A DNA stretch of 64,000 nt from Symsagittifera roscoffensis (taxonomy: Eukaryota; Xenacoelomorpha; Acoela; Convolutidae): NCBI RefSeq assembly GCF_963678635.1, contig NC_087069.1:9631206-9695205 (forward strand), written 5' to 3'. Under the pieces are notes generated by a model that saw nothing but the letters and a program-made list of their open reading frames with translations, did not search any database and was not told where the DNA came from. Positions 1-11,662 of the stretch are shown here, one piece after another. The position numbers and the translations under genes were made by a program. The stretch's first letter is position 1. Each line of letters starts with the position of its first letter.

Positions 1-2329
1 TAGGATCCCTTTTGTGCATGTCGGATTTTCACAAGATTTGCCCTTTTGGCGATTTTCGGGAAGCAATCATCGTACATCTCCAACGACAGGCGCTCGTCGG
101 AACATTATTTCAGCGTCCAAGGGATGAGCGACATGGATGAACTTTAATAAAATGCGCTTTTAAAACCGAATGTTTAATAAACCCTTTTTGTTTGAATTAA
201 ACTTTTCTTAGCAGAAGCTTCTTTATGAAAAACTTATCAGGGCAAACTGCTAAGAGAACTTGTAAAGACAGTTGATTATTTTATCAAAATACTTTCATAA
301 TTACTATGCACAGAACAATGAGATTCAATGAAACAACCAATAATTTTGAAAATAATCAGATTCTCATTTTGTGTTTTGAACTTTTCGAGTTTTGTCCAGA
401 AATGCTGAACCAAGGTGTTGAAGCAAGTTTTTGATTAGAACACAAATAATATCTCCTGAATTTCTTCCGAATTAGTCTTTTCTTTGCAACATTAGGCATC
501 TTTTTGGCTCTTTTCTATCGTAAACTATGTTGAACTGCTCGGTTTTCTGAAGAGTTCGCTTTTTCAAAATATATTTTCGAGATAACGGTTTATGAAGGAA
601 ATTAAACCGTTGCCAACGAAGTTTTATGGGTCTCGATACAATCAGTCTTGCCAGCTGCCAAACAGACAGCCCAAAACCACGCACTTATAGAAGGATTTTC
701 ATGCAGCCAAGTATGTCGAGGCCCGCCTGGGTGCCAAAAAAAAAACAGATCATGCAGGGTTGTGCCAAATTGTGTCACCACAATATTGAATTATACTGAT
801 TCAACTTTTTTTTTCAAAGTTTCAAATAAAAAAGAAGTTTCTTGGTGAAGTTTGGTTAACAGCTTAAGAACCGTTAGCATTGTTAACGACGATCGTTGCT
901 GTTGTAAACTTGAGCCTACTTCGAGTTTCTTGAAAAACTTTAGTTTTTTCTTTGTTGAACATTTTATCAGGTGCAAGAACAATAATAACCATGTGTCAAG
1001 GAGCCCATGAAAAAACACATTAATATACAATTTTAAAAAGTGAAACAAACAGTAACACTTTTTCAACTTAGTGTTCAGCAGAATAGGAGAAGTAGAGAAG
1101 TCCATGAACAAACTCTCCAAACAGTGAACCAAACAGTACCTTATTACATTCGAATTGAAAATAAAGAAGAAATCATTCTTTTGATCTTCCAACTTTAGTC
1201 AAATTTCCGCACGCTCTCATTGCATGAATATTCTTGAAATAAATATTCAATCCAGTAGATTCTACATTGATGGTTTATCCAGGCAGATCGAACGGGTTTG
1301 GTACCTTTTCACATAGTTCCCACTCAGAACTCCGGAAATGTGATTACCCGCCGAAGCTATCGATGTCAACCCCGAGATCCTTACCAACTCTGCAGAATTG
1401 AGCAGGCGGAACTTAAAACACTGTAAACGATTCTATAAAAATTTTCGCAACTCGCTTTAAAAAAAATTACTCCATTTTTTCTCGTCCTGGATGACGGGAA
1501 ACTTTGCAGAACACATTCTGACAGTATCCTCTTTCTTGATGGCTGCAGTCGGACTCCTGATTGCCAAAGATATTGGTCGGGCCTGTGGTTATCGCCATCG
1601 AGTTAGCCCACTCGTCAAGATGCGGAAATTTCTGGGCCCGGCACTGCAAACTCTAGGTTCAATAGACCCAAGACAAATCCAATAGAGCCAGATACTAATC
1701 CATTGGAAGAATGGCTGAAAAAAAATAAAGCGCTGCCAGGACTCGTGTTTAGGCTCGGGATCCAGCCTAGTCCCAGATGCTGCCCAAATCAGGTGTCCCA
1801 GTCCCAATCGACTAAGATGGGGTAATCTCAGACAAAAGATTGGAAAGAATTAAGTGGTAAAAAGGCGGGAAAACTCTCGTGCGTTTTTTTGTTTCTAAAT
1901 TTAAGTTTTTGACAAAATTAGCTTGTGTTTGTAACCGTACACAAGTGACAAAGACATTGGTTTACTCATTACTCAAAGCACCAAAGTTTGGACAGTCAGG
2001 CATTTACAATGAATAGAAAACGACCAGATTGTCTTCGAGCTGACTTTCACAAATGGTATAACATAATTAACAAACTTTTTTAACAAACGACGATTATTAT
2101 AAAAATTTGAATTTTCGAATTATAAGACATTGACAAAGCAAAAAGGAAAAAAAAAACAACTTTAGTGTACCAAGCACTACGTTATGCACACAAAAAATTA
2201 AATTTTGGGGAAAAAAATGGAAAACGTTTATTTGCGTACAAAAATCGATTTGCGGTTGAAAAAAAAACAAAAAAAATAGGGCAAATGCAAAATTACTTGG
2301 AAAAATTTTTGTGTCGCCATCAAAAAAAA
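1..2329. other. AT-rich non-coding stretch, no gene seen
   Basis: AT-rich sequence with short open frames on both strands. None has a recognisable motif or a long uninterrupted frame. A patch at about 1260-1830 is visibly less AT-rich and carries overlapping frames of 60-72 codons on both strands; I could not identify it. Confidence 0.6.
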
Positions 2330-2571
2330 TGCTAGTCATACAATTTCCATATATGGGAATTGTATGATAAGCATATTTTCAAAAAACGAAAACCTCGGAT
2401 TCTTATCACCAGATTTGTTTTATTAGAATCAAACAGCCGCAGAAATTAGTTTATATCTTTTTTCACTCATTTTTCGAAATTGTATGAAAATTGTATGACA
2501 AGCATTTTCCCACACACTTGATGTATGGATCTGTATGATAGGCATTTTCCGTGTATAGAAGTCAACCCGGG
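2330..2571. repeat. Palindromic interspersed repeat, copy 1 (TATCATACAATT family)
   Basis: A near-perfect palindrome lies at about 2330-2373, centred on ATATAT; 28 of its central 30 bases are self-complementary. The same half-site, AAAATGCTTATCATACAATT, recurs in degenerate form near 2485-2508 and 2530-2550. The block ends with GTCAACCCGGG at 2561-2571. The same combination, CCCGGGTTGAC followed by TATCATACAATT repeats, is found near 39.4 kb, so this is an interspersed family and not a chance palindrome. Its class is unknown. Confidence 0.55.
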
Positions 2572-3787
2572 ATGCTAACACAATTTAACTTAAAAGAAAA
2601 TTTTATTTCTAAAATTGGAAACATAGTGGGAGTAAGAAAAAATGAAAACATCGAAAACTCAATTAGAGATACTAGTTATTCAACAGATTATTTTTTCTGG
2701 TGTACGCAAAAATTGTACAGACTATTTAGCGCATAAATTGCTGAAGTATGTTCTTTAGATTCATTTTATTCCGTGTTAATTTATTGAAGAAGCAGATATT
2801 TAACGTCATTCACGAGCACGTTCTTCAAATTGAAGCCTGATAGTAGTCCGTAGCCTACGAGTCCAAAATCATATCAAACAATTTTAGTATACAGTCGAGG
2901 TTTAGAATTAACCCATCTCTTCTGGCAAACTGACAGCATGTTTTGGCTGCTGGACTCAACAAAGATCGAGTCGACCTGGCCGCAGTGCAGCAAGGATTAC
3001 TATCGTTGTCAGCTTATTATGGGCCTTCATTTTTTCATTTTTCAAGAGTCTAGCTCCTCAGCATCCAATTTTTCATGTTGAACTCATTTTTTTCTTTCAA
3101 GACGATGCAGGGATGAGGGTTCAGTTGGTGTCTCCCGACGATATTCTCCAATGCATCTTTGGTGTAATTTTTGCCGAAAAACTCAGGTATCCAATTCTCC
3201 ACCATTTCATGAGAACCGCATGTTGGGATTGTTTTTCTGTCAGCAGATTAGGTTGGAATTTCTTTATACTTGCCCCCGACAAAGAATCGCAATTTGGCAA
3301 GTCGGCGATCTGGACTGCAAAAACGAAGGTCCCATAGTGCTCCACAAAAAAAATTAGGCTTGCGAGTGCAAGTCATCGCGGAGAGCAACGTACAGCCCAT
3401 TAGACAGATTCGTTATGCCTGCTTTGCGACATGTCATTTTCAGACCATAGTAAATACTGAATAATAGCTCAAGAAACAGCGCTAGCGTTTGAAAATATTT
3501 TTGAGCCCGGTGATTTGACATCTTTAAGCCCTCGAACATAGAAACCGCGCGCTAGGATTCGATTTCTCTGCCGAATCGGGAACAGGAGAAGCTACAATTT
3601 GTAAGGAATCAGGCAATTTTCGCCGAACTACAGAATAAAAATATGAAAAAATTTTCTGTTCTTTTTTGTTTTGTTTTGAGTATATTAAAGCTGTTTTTCG
3701 AGCTCAGAGTGAAGTTGTACATTTTTCAAGCTCTTGAGAAGCAGATATCAATTTATATTTAAAAAAATGGTTATCCCTTCTCGAGTA
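2572..3787. other. No defensible gene; weak minus-strand coding-like patches
   Basis: Minus-strand frames at 3121-3345 (74 codons) and 3354-3539 (61 codons) lie close together in different frames and look more protein-like than the surroundings, so they may be remains of one frameshifted coding region. I recognise no family. A short tandem repeat of a CTCGAGTATTAGTTTCCT-like unit occurs at about 3778-3816. Confidence 0.35.
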
Positions 3788-4321
3788 TTAGTTTCCTCTT
3801 CGAGTATTAGTTTCCTCGAACAGCTCAGGTAAATCGACCTCATTCTTTGACAGAATTTTGTAAAAGATATTATTTCTATGTGAATGCAACTCAGAAGTTT
3901 CAGTCATCACCATGAGTTGTCCAGAATAGGCTTGTGAGTTTTTTTTTAATTTGCTCGGTTTTTGCTGTAGTTCTTTGTTCAAACACTAACACGGGTTTCT
4001 TGGCTTTTCGTGCTGGTAAATTTGACTCAAATTACATGATGGCGTCACCCTCGTACGAATGCTTTTTTCGAATTTCTGTACCAGTTTCTCAATATCGCAT
4101 TCAATGCATCCTCTATCCATGTGTTTTGTATCTGGTGAAACATTGTATCTGAAGTTGTCCATATAAGTAAGTGATGTTTTCTGAGCCTCCTCGTTAAAAG
4201 CTATAGACAAGAATGTGCACAGAACGGCGACTGGATCAGAGGTAGTTGGCAGAAACGTCATGTCTGCTATATATACGCGTAACCCTGAAAAATACTTCAC
4301 TGGGCATTTAGTTCCTGACAT
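3788..4321 (-). pseudogene. Unidentified coding relic, 178 codons with one amber stop
   Basis: On the minus strand an ATG at 4321 opens a frame that runs 111 codons to a TAG at 3988-3986. It then continues in the same frame for another 65 codons and stops at about 3788. One stop in 178 codons is unusual in DNA this AT-rich. The composition is varied (Cys, Trp-poor, charged, not poly-Lys/Asn/Phe), which suggests true coding ancestry. I recognise no domain, signal peptide or membrane segment. An in-frame TGA lies just upstream of the ATG. It could be a transposon-protein relic, an exon of a host gene with a misread boundary, or chance. It lies directly beside the two-unit repeat starting at 4338. 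Confidence 0.35.
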
Positions 4322-4337
4322 CGATGACGACTCGCAT

Positions 4338-5678
4338 CAGAAAAAAAACTGCCCCAATGAGGCTTCTCAGCGAAAGTGTCTAGTTGAACAACCATCCAAA
4401 ACTTTGGTCACAGCGATGATGGAACTGAGGTTTTGCTAAAAGACACACCTAGAGACATATCCTCAATAAGCTGAAACAGACAACATCAAAACTCCGGTCC
4501 TTCTTTTTTCGAAAAAATTTGTTCGAGTTATCTGTATGGTGATTTAAATCACTGCATCATGAGTCATGGTTTGAAAAAATTCAAGTTTTAGCGATTGTTC
4601 AAGGATTCGCGATACTTGTTTAAAGGTTATTTTAAACAAGTATTTCATGTTGCAATGTCTCCTTTTTCGTTTATACGAGTTACCCTTATGAAAACGCTTG
4701 GAATCCAGGGAAAACGTATAATGAACTTGCCTGGTGAAAAAAAAAAATGTCTGAAACTTGGGCATTGTTTTCAATTTACGGCATCGCCAATTAAATTGAG
4801 GGTAAGATCAAGTCGTCAAAAGTTGCATCCATTGTCCCAAATATCTACAAAGAGACCTCGATCTTTTGTGTTTTTAAAAAGCAGATACTTGGCTAACTTA
4901 ACACTTGGAACCAAATCACTCTTAAACCAGAAAACGATGTTTTGGGCTTGCTCAATGCGAAAATATTTTAAGCAAGGAAGTGTTTATCTTTGAACAGTTC
5001 TTACCAAAGTATTTAATCAATCCAGGTAACCGAGTCGTTAACGAATTACTTTAACAGGGTGTCAAATAATTCTTTTGTGCAATTCAAACGACATTTGCTC
5101 TGAAATCTAATGCGTGGTATCTCGCCTGGATGCCAACCCGTGTTGCAGAAAAAAAACTGCCCCCGATGAGGCTTCTCAGCGAATGTGTCTAATTGAACAA
5201 CCATCCCAGTTACTGGTCACCAGCCATGTTGGGTCCAATATTCTACAATAGTGCACATCTAGATTCTTTTCCTCTGTAAGCTGAAACAAAAAACATCATG
5301 TTTCCAGTCCTAGTTTTTTGAAAGTGAGAGATCTTGTTTGAGTTATCTATAAGATGAAGTAAATCGCTGTATCATGAGTCATTGTTTCGAAAACTTCAAG
5401 TATTAGCAGTTGCTCAAGGATTCACCGACACATGTTTACAGTGTAATTCCTAATTTCTTCTTTTGAGTTTATACGAGTTACTGTTTTGAAAAAGCGGAGA
5501 ATCTGAAATGAAGCTGTTTATCTTTAAACAATTCTCACCGATGCAATTTTTCAATCCAGTTATTCGAGTCGTTAATGAAGTATTTTAACAAGGTATCTCT
5601 TAATCCCTTTATGCATTGTTAACGACATTTTCTCTGAAAATAATTTGTGTCCTCTAGCATGGATGCCAACCCGTGTTG
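4338..5678 (+). repeat. Two-unit direct repeat, about 808-bp unit
   Basis: The segment starting AGAAAAAAAACTGCCCC near 4338 recurs starting near 5146, an offset of 808 bp. Matching landmarks in order are the GAGGCTTCTCAGCGAA block, a GTTGAACAACCATCC block, CATGAGTCATGGTTT against CATGAGTCATTGTTT, GATTGTTCAAGGATTC against GTTGCTCAAGGATTC, CAATCCAGGTAACCGAGTCG against CAATCCAGTTATTCGAGTCG, and GGATGCCAACCCGTGTTG closing both. The second unit is shorter because roughly 270 bp of the middle of unit one are missing. A 132-codon plus-strand frame at 4595-4993 lies in unit one but is not open in unit two, so I do not call it a gene. Confidence 0.7.
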
Positions 5679-8129
5679 TGAACTGCGGGTAAGGTTGACA
5701 GACTCTCGTATACTTTCTTAATGATGTGCACGTTCATTTTATTTGACGGAATCCAGAAATGCTTTCAACTGAAAGCGATGGCAACGCGCAAACCAGAAAA
5801 ACAGCCGCCGAAATTTCATAGCGCCACATGTTCTGCGCCTTTTTTTTGAGTTTTTTGAGTTGTGTGAAGTTTAGGTCTTGGCTCTGTTGTTGAGATAATT
5901 ATCGAACCTGTTATTATACAAACAGCACCTCTTCTCGATGCTCCAGTGTTGTAAACCCGTCGCAAAATATCAGGTGAGCCACTTGAACGCTTGAGTCGAA
6001 CTGATTATATATCATGCAACACAAAATCTCGTGGAAATTTTTTTTTCTCGTGTGGTTTTGAAGAGCCCAAACAGAAGCAGCTGTTGCATTGTAACAGCCG
6101 CATTGCACTCATGGTATCGTTTAAATTTACTGGAATTATTTATTTCAGGCTAACTGGATCAGATCTTATCCCAGCGTACTGATGACATATCAGTTTCTCG
6201 ATATTGCCTGATTTTTGGCATTGGTCCCGAAAATTTCGTCGACTACTATGCAGCCCTAAAAAAAACAACCTCTCCCTTCCCCCATTTTCAGCTGCAGTTT
6301 CTACAGGTTGTCCCTAGCAGACCTTTTAAAATCTGAGTCAGACCTTGTTTTCACCCATGAAAAACGTTCTTTTTATGTTGATGGTCTTATATGGGCAGAA
6401 ACACTGAAAAACACAAGAAGAAGCCTTTCTATGACAATTGTGAGAGTCAGAATTAGAACTGCAGCTTGTGAAAAAAAATGTTAACAAAAAGTAAGCCAAG
6501 TTAAAACAAGACACTTCAACTTAGCGCAAGAAATCAAAATTGACAAAAACCAGAGAAACTAGTGTAACGTACAAACTATGATAAAGAAACTATTACATGA
6601 TATAGAGTAACTCTTACATCAACTGAAAATTTGCACGCTGTTCCAACTCTGTAACCGAAATTTTTTCTTACTGAAAGAGCTATCGCTTGGCGGGTGACAA
6701 GGATGACAAATCGGAATGCATTTTGGTATTTCTGACAACTCGATGTCCAGCAGTATAGCATTTGCCGACTTGGTGATCGTCTGCTTTTTGGTTGCCTGAT
6801 TTGCAAAGGTTCCAAGGAATCTGCTATCAGGTTGCTCCGGGCACTCTTTTGAACTTCGGTACTTATCGAGGTGAACTGGCAGTGAACTTCGGTACTTATC
6901 GAGATTGTAACCAGTACTCAGCCTTATATTCATCACCTTCAAGGTAAACAGCGCCTGGTAATCGTTCTTGGAAAACTCTGAATACTGATTCTACCCCGTC
7001 CAACATGCCGGGGTCTAACAATTATATCACAATTCCATGCCACTCGGCCAATGTAAGCGCGATAACGGATCCCAGTTGAGTTTTCCAGATGATTACACTT
7101 CACTTCACGCCTTCTTTGAGAAGTTTTCAAACCTCGTCGATTACTTTCTTCTGACCTGTTGGTACGTTGCTTTTTTTAATCCCATTCGGCTTGCGTAAAT
7201 CATGTTTCGATATAATCTTTGAAATTCTTGATATACAATAACCTTCATATAATTGCAATTCCTCGCAGGTTTTGTCTCAGAAAGGTTTGCTGCCAATGCA
7301 CCTGGCTAAACGCTTTATGTTTTTCATCGTATAGGAAGCCATGAATATTCTTGAAGATATCGCGGACAGTCTCCAGTGTTTGTTTGAATACCAGGCGAAA
7401 GTCGAAAACATGCGGAACTTAGGCTGCCACTCAAAACTTCGAAAATGTCGCTTCAGTGTAGTCAAAGCGGGCCTGCCCAAATAGCAAATTACAACGATGA
7501 AAACAGTTGCGTTGTAAGTTTTGAGTTAGAAAAGTGTCATTGTAATCTTTTCACTCTTCTGACGATAGTGTACGATGGGAAAAAAAAGCGCAGCTACCTG
7601 CTTTGAATTATGCTCTCCCTAAAGAAGACTATCTCAAATCTGACGTATTCGATCCTTACCAAACTGATCAAAAATATGTCAACCTCACCTTCGCTGTGTT
7701 CTTACTTATAAAATGTGACGAGAAAATAGCCCGCAGAGCTGAAAAAATGACTCTTTTTGGAAATTATGTCGGTTTTGCCACAGCAAAAATGAGTTTTTGG
7801 TGATATTTCTGCAGGTTACCATGGCTGCTCCCGATCGTGCGACTCTCTGCTCGACTAGCCAGCATGTTTTGCCGGAAATAAATCATTTTGATAATCTCGA
7901 CACCGTTGTGAAGTCGTCACGTTACCATCACCAAATGGAGATCGGAGAATCTGCTGCACATTAATTGCACCTCTGTGTTTCAAAGTTCATAACTACTGAA
8001 AAAAATATAACATTTTAAAGCTAATTTGAAGACATAAATTACCAGTGAATAATAGTCAAAACTAATAAATTACATTCCTGCTGGGTACAATTCAGAGTGG
8101 TTTGATCAATCAACGTAGGAAAAAATCTT
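5679..8129. other. No identifiable gene; possible decayed minus-strand coding at 6.6-7.5 kb
   Basis: Mostly AT-rich. Between about 6600 and 7480 the composition is less AT-rich, and the minus strand has several consecutive open pieces in shifting frames (6619-6942, 6939-7130, 7277-7480). This would fit an old, frameshifted coding sequence. No motif is recognisable. Confidence 0.3.
6850..6903 (+). repeat. Short 21-bp direct duplication
   Basis: A perfect 21-bp unit beginning TGAACTTCGG and ending TTATCGAG occurs at 6850-6870 and again at 6883-6903, a period of 33 bp. It sits in the coding-like patch and would duplicate 11 codons if translated. Confidence 0.8.
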
Positions 8130-10400
8130 TTGTGTGTCAATGATCCAAAGCAATTTTGAAATAAGACAATAAGGCTATCTGTGTGTTTTTTTTGTGTTTT
8201 GTGTGAAAAATTGCAGCAATCATAGTCAAAACGACCAATTGGAAAACAGTTTTTGCAGAAAAACGTCTAACAAAACAAAAGCAAATTGTATAAAAGCTAC
8301 CTTGAAGCTCCAAATTAGAACAAAAGAACAAAAACATCAAAACGGTTTTTCTCGACATTGAGAATCTTTTTAGACTAATATTTAAAAGATATTTTTTGAA
8401 TGAGCTTTCTAATAGTTTGTCTCCACGACAAAAAGTTTTCCCACCAAGAAAAAACGTATACTTTTGCAAATTAAATTATTCGGTTTGGCTTTTGATAAAA
8501 AATGCCTAACAGCCAATGTTTGATCGAAGCGCTTCATTTTTACGTCAAAATCAGTCTTTAGCGGAAAAATTATCTGACAAGAACGACAAACAATGCATCG
8601 TAGAGTTTTCGATTCTGATTCATTTTTTTCTAAACTTAAATTTATCTAAAAGGGCAACCTATATTTTTTGGACCAAAATATAAGTTATTCTAGTGACTCA
8701 ACTTCTCGCAGCCATATAACAATTCAATTTTGTTGGCCCTACTGCGCGATCATAATTTCTCAACCAAACTCTCGTACAATTACGGATTAGGTACCTGTGT
8801 TTCTCAATCTCTCTCATTACTGGTTCAATAATGAACCCTACTTTTTGTTGGAAACGAATTTCGACAAATGCAACATTCATGGTCAAATCGGTAATCTCGA
8901 AATCTGTTTTTTTTGTAGGAAAATGAAACAAAAGAAAATCAAGTCGAACAAGTTTGATTGATAAATTGAATTTTTGAAATTTTGATTCACAAATTGCGTA
9001 AATCAAATCCAAAAGGTCATTTCACTCCGGAGAACTGAGTTATCACGACTGAAATAAGCTATTGTAAGCCTGCACGATCAGCTTTTTTACTGGAAATAGA
9101 ACAAAAAAAACTGAGAAATTTAATAGATTATATACTGGAGATAATTTTTCGAACGAATTTTCTGATAATTTGTTTCCGCGATAAAAAGTATTGCAATCAA
9201 GAAAAATCGTATGATTTTGTAAAGTATATTATTCAGTTTGGCTTTTGATGAAACCTCGCTAACAGCCAATTTTTGATCCAAATGCTTCAATTGCGCATCA
9301 AAAAGAAACCTTCGGCTCAAGATCTTTCTTACAAGAACGAGAAAAAAGGCATCTCCGATTTGATTCTGATTCGGTTCATCCTTAGAAAAAACTCAACTAT
9401 AAGGGCAATTTATATTTTTTGGACCATAATATCAGTGTTTTTAGTGACTCAAGTTCTCGCAGCCATGCAAGAACACAATTTATTTGGTCCCACTGCGCGA
9501 AGATAAACCATCACCCATACACAAATACGGTTTCTGTTTCTGTGTTTTTCTATCTACCTCCTTACTGGTTTAATAACAAACCCGACATTTTATTGAAAAA
9601 AATCGGGCAAAAGCAACAATCATGGTAAAAAAAATTGGCCAATTCAAGAACAGTTTTCCTACAAAAATAGATAGAAAAACAAAAGCAGGTCGTACAAAAC
9701 TTTCAATGATAACTTGATTTTTGGAAGTTTTTGGTTCAGAAATGGCGTAAATATTCTCCAAAAATTGACTTTAATCCACATAGTTGAGTATTCATGGCCG
9801 AAATAGGCTAGTGTAACCCTGCATGCTAACCTTATCATATGGAAGATAGAACAAAAAGTATATCAGGCTGGATTTCTGGACACTATGAAACTTAGTAGAC
9901 CTATGTACGTGTTATTTTTTTAAAATGATTTTTCTGAAAGTTTGTGTCAACGATAAAAAAAGAAATCAAATCAACAAAAACCAAATGCTGTTTCGAAGTA
10001 AGTTATTTACTTTATTTTGGTTTTTGATAAAACATGGCGAACAACCAATGTTTGATCAAAATGCTTCAATTTTATATCAAAATTTTTTTAGCGGAAAAAC
10101 AATCTGTTATGAACGAGAAACAATGCATCTCAGAGTTTTGATTGTGATTCATATAATCCTAACATTAAAAACAATCAAAAGGGGCAACCTATTTTTTGGT
10201 TGCACCAAAAATTTAGTTATTCTATTGATTTAAGTTGTCGCAGCCATACAAGAACACACTTTACTTCGTCCGACTGCGCGATCATAAGTCCCTGTCCAGA
10301 CAAAAACACGATTTGTGTTCTTTTGATTCCCTTTCTATCTCCTTAATGTCTCAATATTAAAACTTTTTTTTCAAAATTGACAATATTTTTTGTTTTTTAA
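8130..10400 (+). repeat. Tandem array of three diverged units of about 0.77-0.78 kb
   Basis: Landmarks repeat in the same order three times: TTTGGCTTTTGAT at about 8480 and 9238, and TTTGGTTTTTGAT at 10018; an AACAGCCAATGTTTGATC-like block; AGGGCAACCTATATTTTTTG (about 8652, 9403, 10182); CTCGCAGCCAT (8706, 9455, and GTCGCAGCCAT at about 10236); and an ACTGCGCGATCATAA-like block after each. The spacings are about 750-785 bp. Copies differ by many substitutions and small indels, so the array is old. No conserved reading frame spans the units. Outer limits are approximate. Confidence 0.75.
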
Positions 10401-11662
10401 TTGTTTTTGATTATTTTTCTTGAAGTGGACAACTTTAATTGTTTTCTATATATCAGTTTATATCAATTTTAAAAATATATTGAACAGAAAATCAGTCGAA
10501 CAAAAAAACTTATTAATTGCTTCCAACTCGAATAGAAACTCGTCACGATGAAAAAAACGAGAGTAACAAAACCGTCAGAGCGGAAAAACAACTTTTCAGA
10601 AACTGAGATACTTTGATAAATTAAGAGAAAAATTCAGAAATTGGTTACGAAGAAAAACAAAAATGCAGAAAGGTGCACTAATAGCAAACAGCAGCCGCTC
10701 TCGGCTTGAGAATATAAATAAGTCTACTGGTAGCTTCGAGCACTTTTTCAACAAATTCAGAAGCGACAGATTTGTTGAAACTTCCGAAGCGTTCTTACAA
10801 TTTGGACTTAGTGAGATTCACCAAAAGACACCATTTTTTTAATGAGAGCCTGCACATTTATTTTGATTCATAAGAGCCCGCACGCAAGATAGCCCACGTA
10901 TTTTAATGAGAGCCCATATATATGCTATGATTTTCGTTTTTGGCTTATATTGGGCTTCCATCTATTAGTTTGTGCCCATTGAGCTGGGCAGTAGTCATCC
11001 ATCAGTTTCCAACAAACTTTGCATTTTCGCTCAAAAAATTAATCGAAAAATTTCTTGCATTGTATGACAAACCGATGTTACCATCCGATGAATGAGATAA
11101 GCCCCAATACATAACCGAAAGACTTGGCGGGTTTTTCAACACTATACACTGCGGTTTTTACCGTTCATAACGCTGTAGCCATACTCGGATCAGAGATCAA
11201 ACTAATTTATTTCATCAGAGACCCGAACTTTCTGGTGAAAAGTAGGATCATTCGTCCGGAAGCGGAAATTTTTGCAAAAGCACTTTACTTAGGACTAGAT
11301 CTTCCTTAGGTTTTTAGTACAGATGATATCTGGTTCAGACGCGATTTTTAAGATTGAGGCGAAAACCACAAATAACTTTGAAAATGCTCACTTTGATTGT
11401 CAACTAATAATTTTATTAGGAAGTTTTTACTGAAGATGTTGCACCGAGTAAAGCCAGGCAAAACTAAAAAAACCGTTTGTAAATGTCACACTATGTCACA
11501 GAAAAACGCAAAAAAAGTGCATGGAACAATTGGTCAATTTGATTGTCTTTCTTATAGAGTTGGATCCAATCCAACAGACCTCGAAAAACTATTTTAAAAC
11601 ATCATTGTCCATGGAGAATCTAGAAGGATTTCTTTTTAATTATTTTTATATTTCGACGTAAG
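10401..11662. other. No gene seen
   Basis: AT-rich unique-looking sequence. A short internal repetition of an AATGAGAGCC(C/T)-type phrase occurs at about 10842-10915. It ends at the putative left edge of the gypsy-like element. Confidence 0.5.

Noticed and set aside
791-1192. 133-codon minus-strand open frame
   Set aside because: Its composition is Phe/Leu/Lys-rich as expected from random AT-rich DNA, and no family is recognisable.
4595-4993. 132-codon plus-strand open frame
   Set aside because: It lies inside unit one of a direct repeat, the matching part of unit two is not open, and no motif is present.
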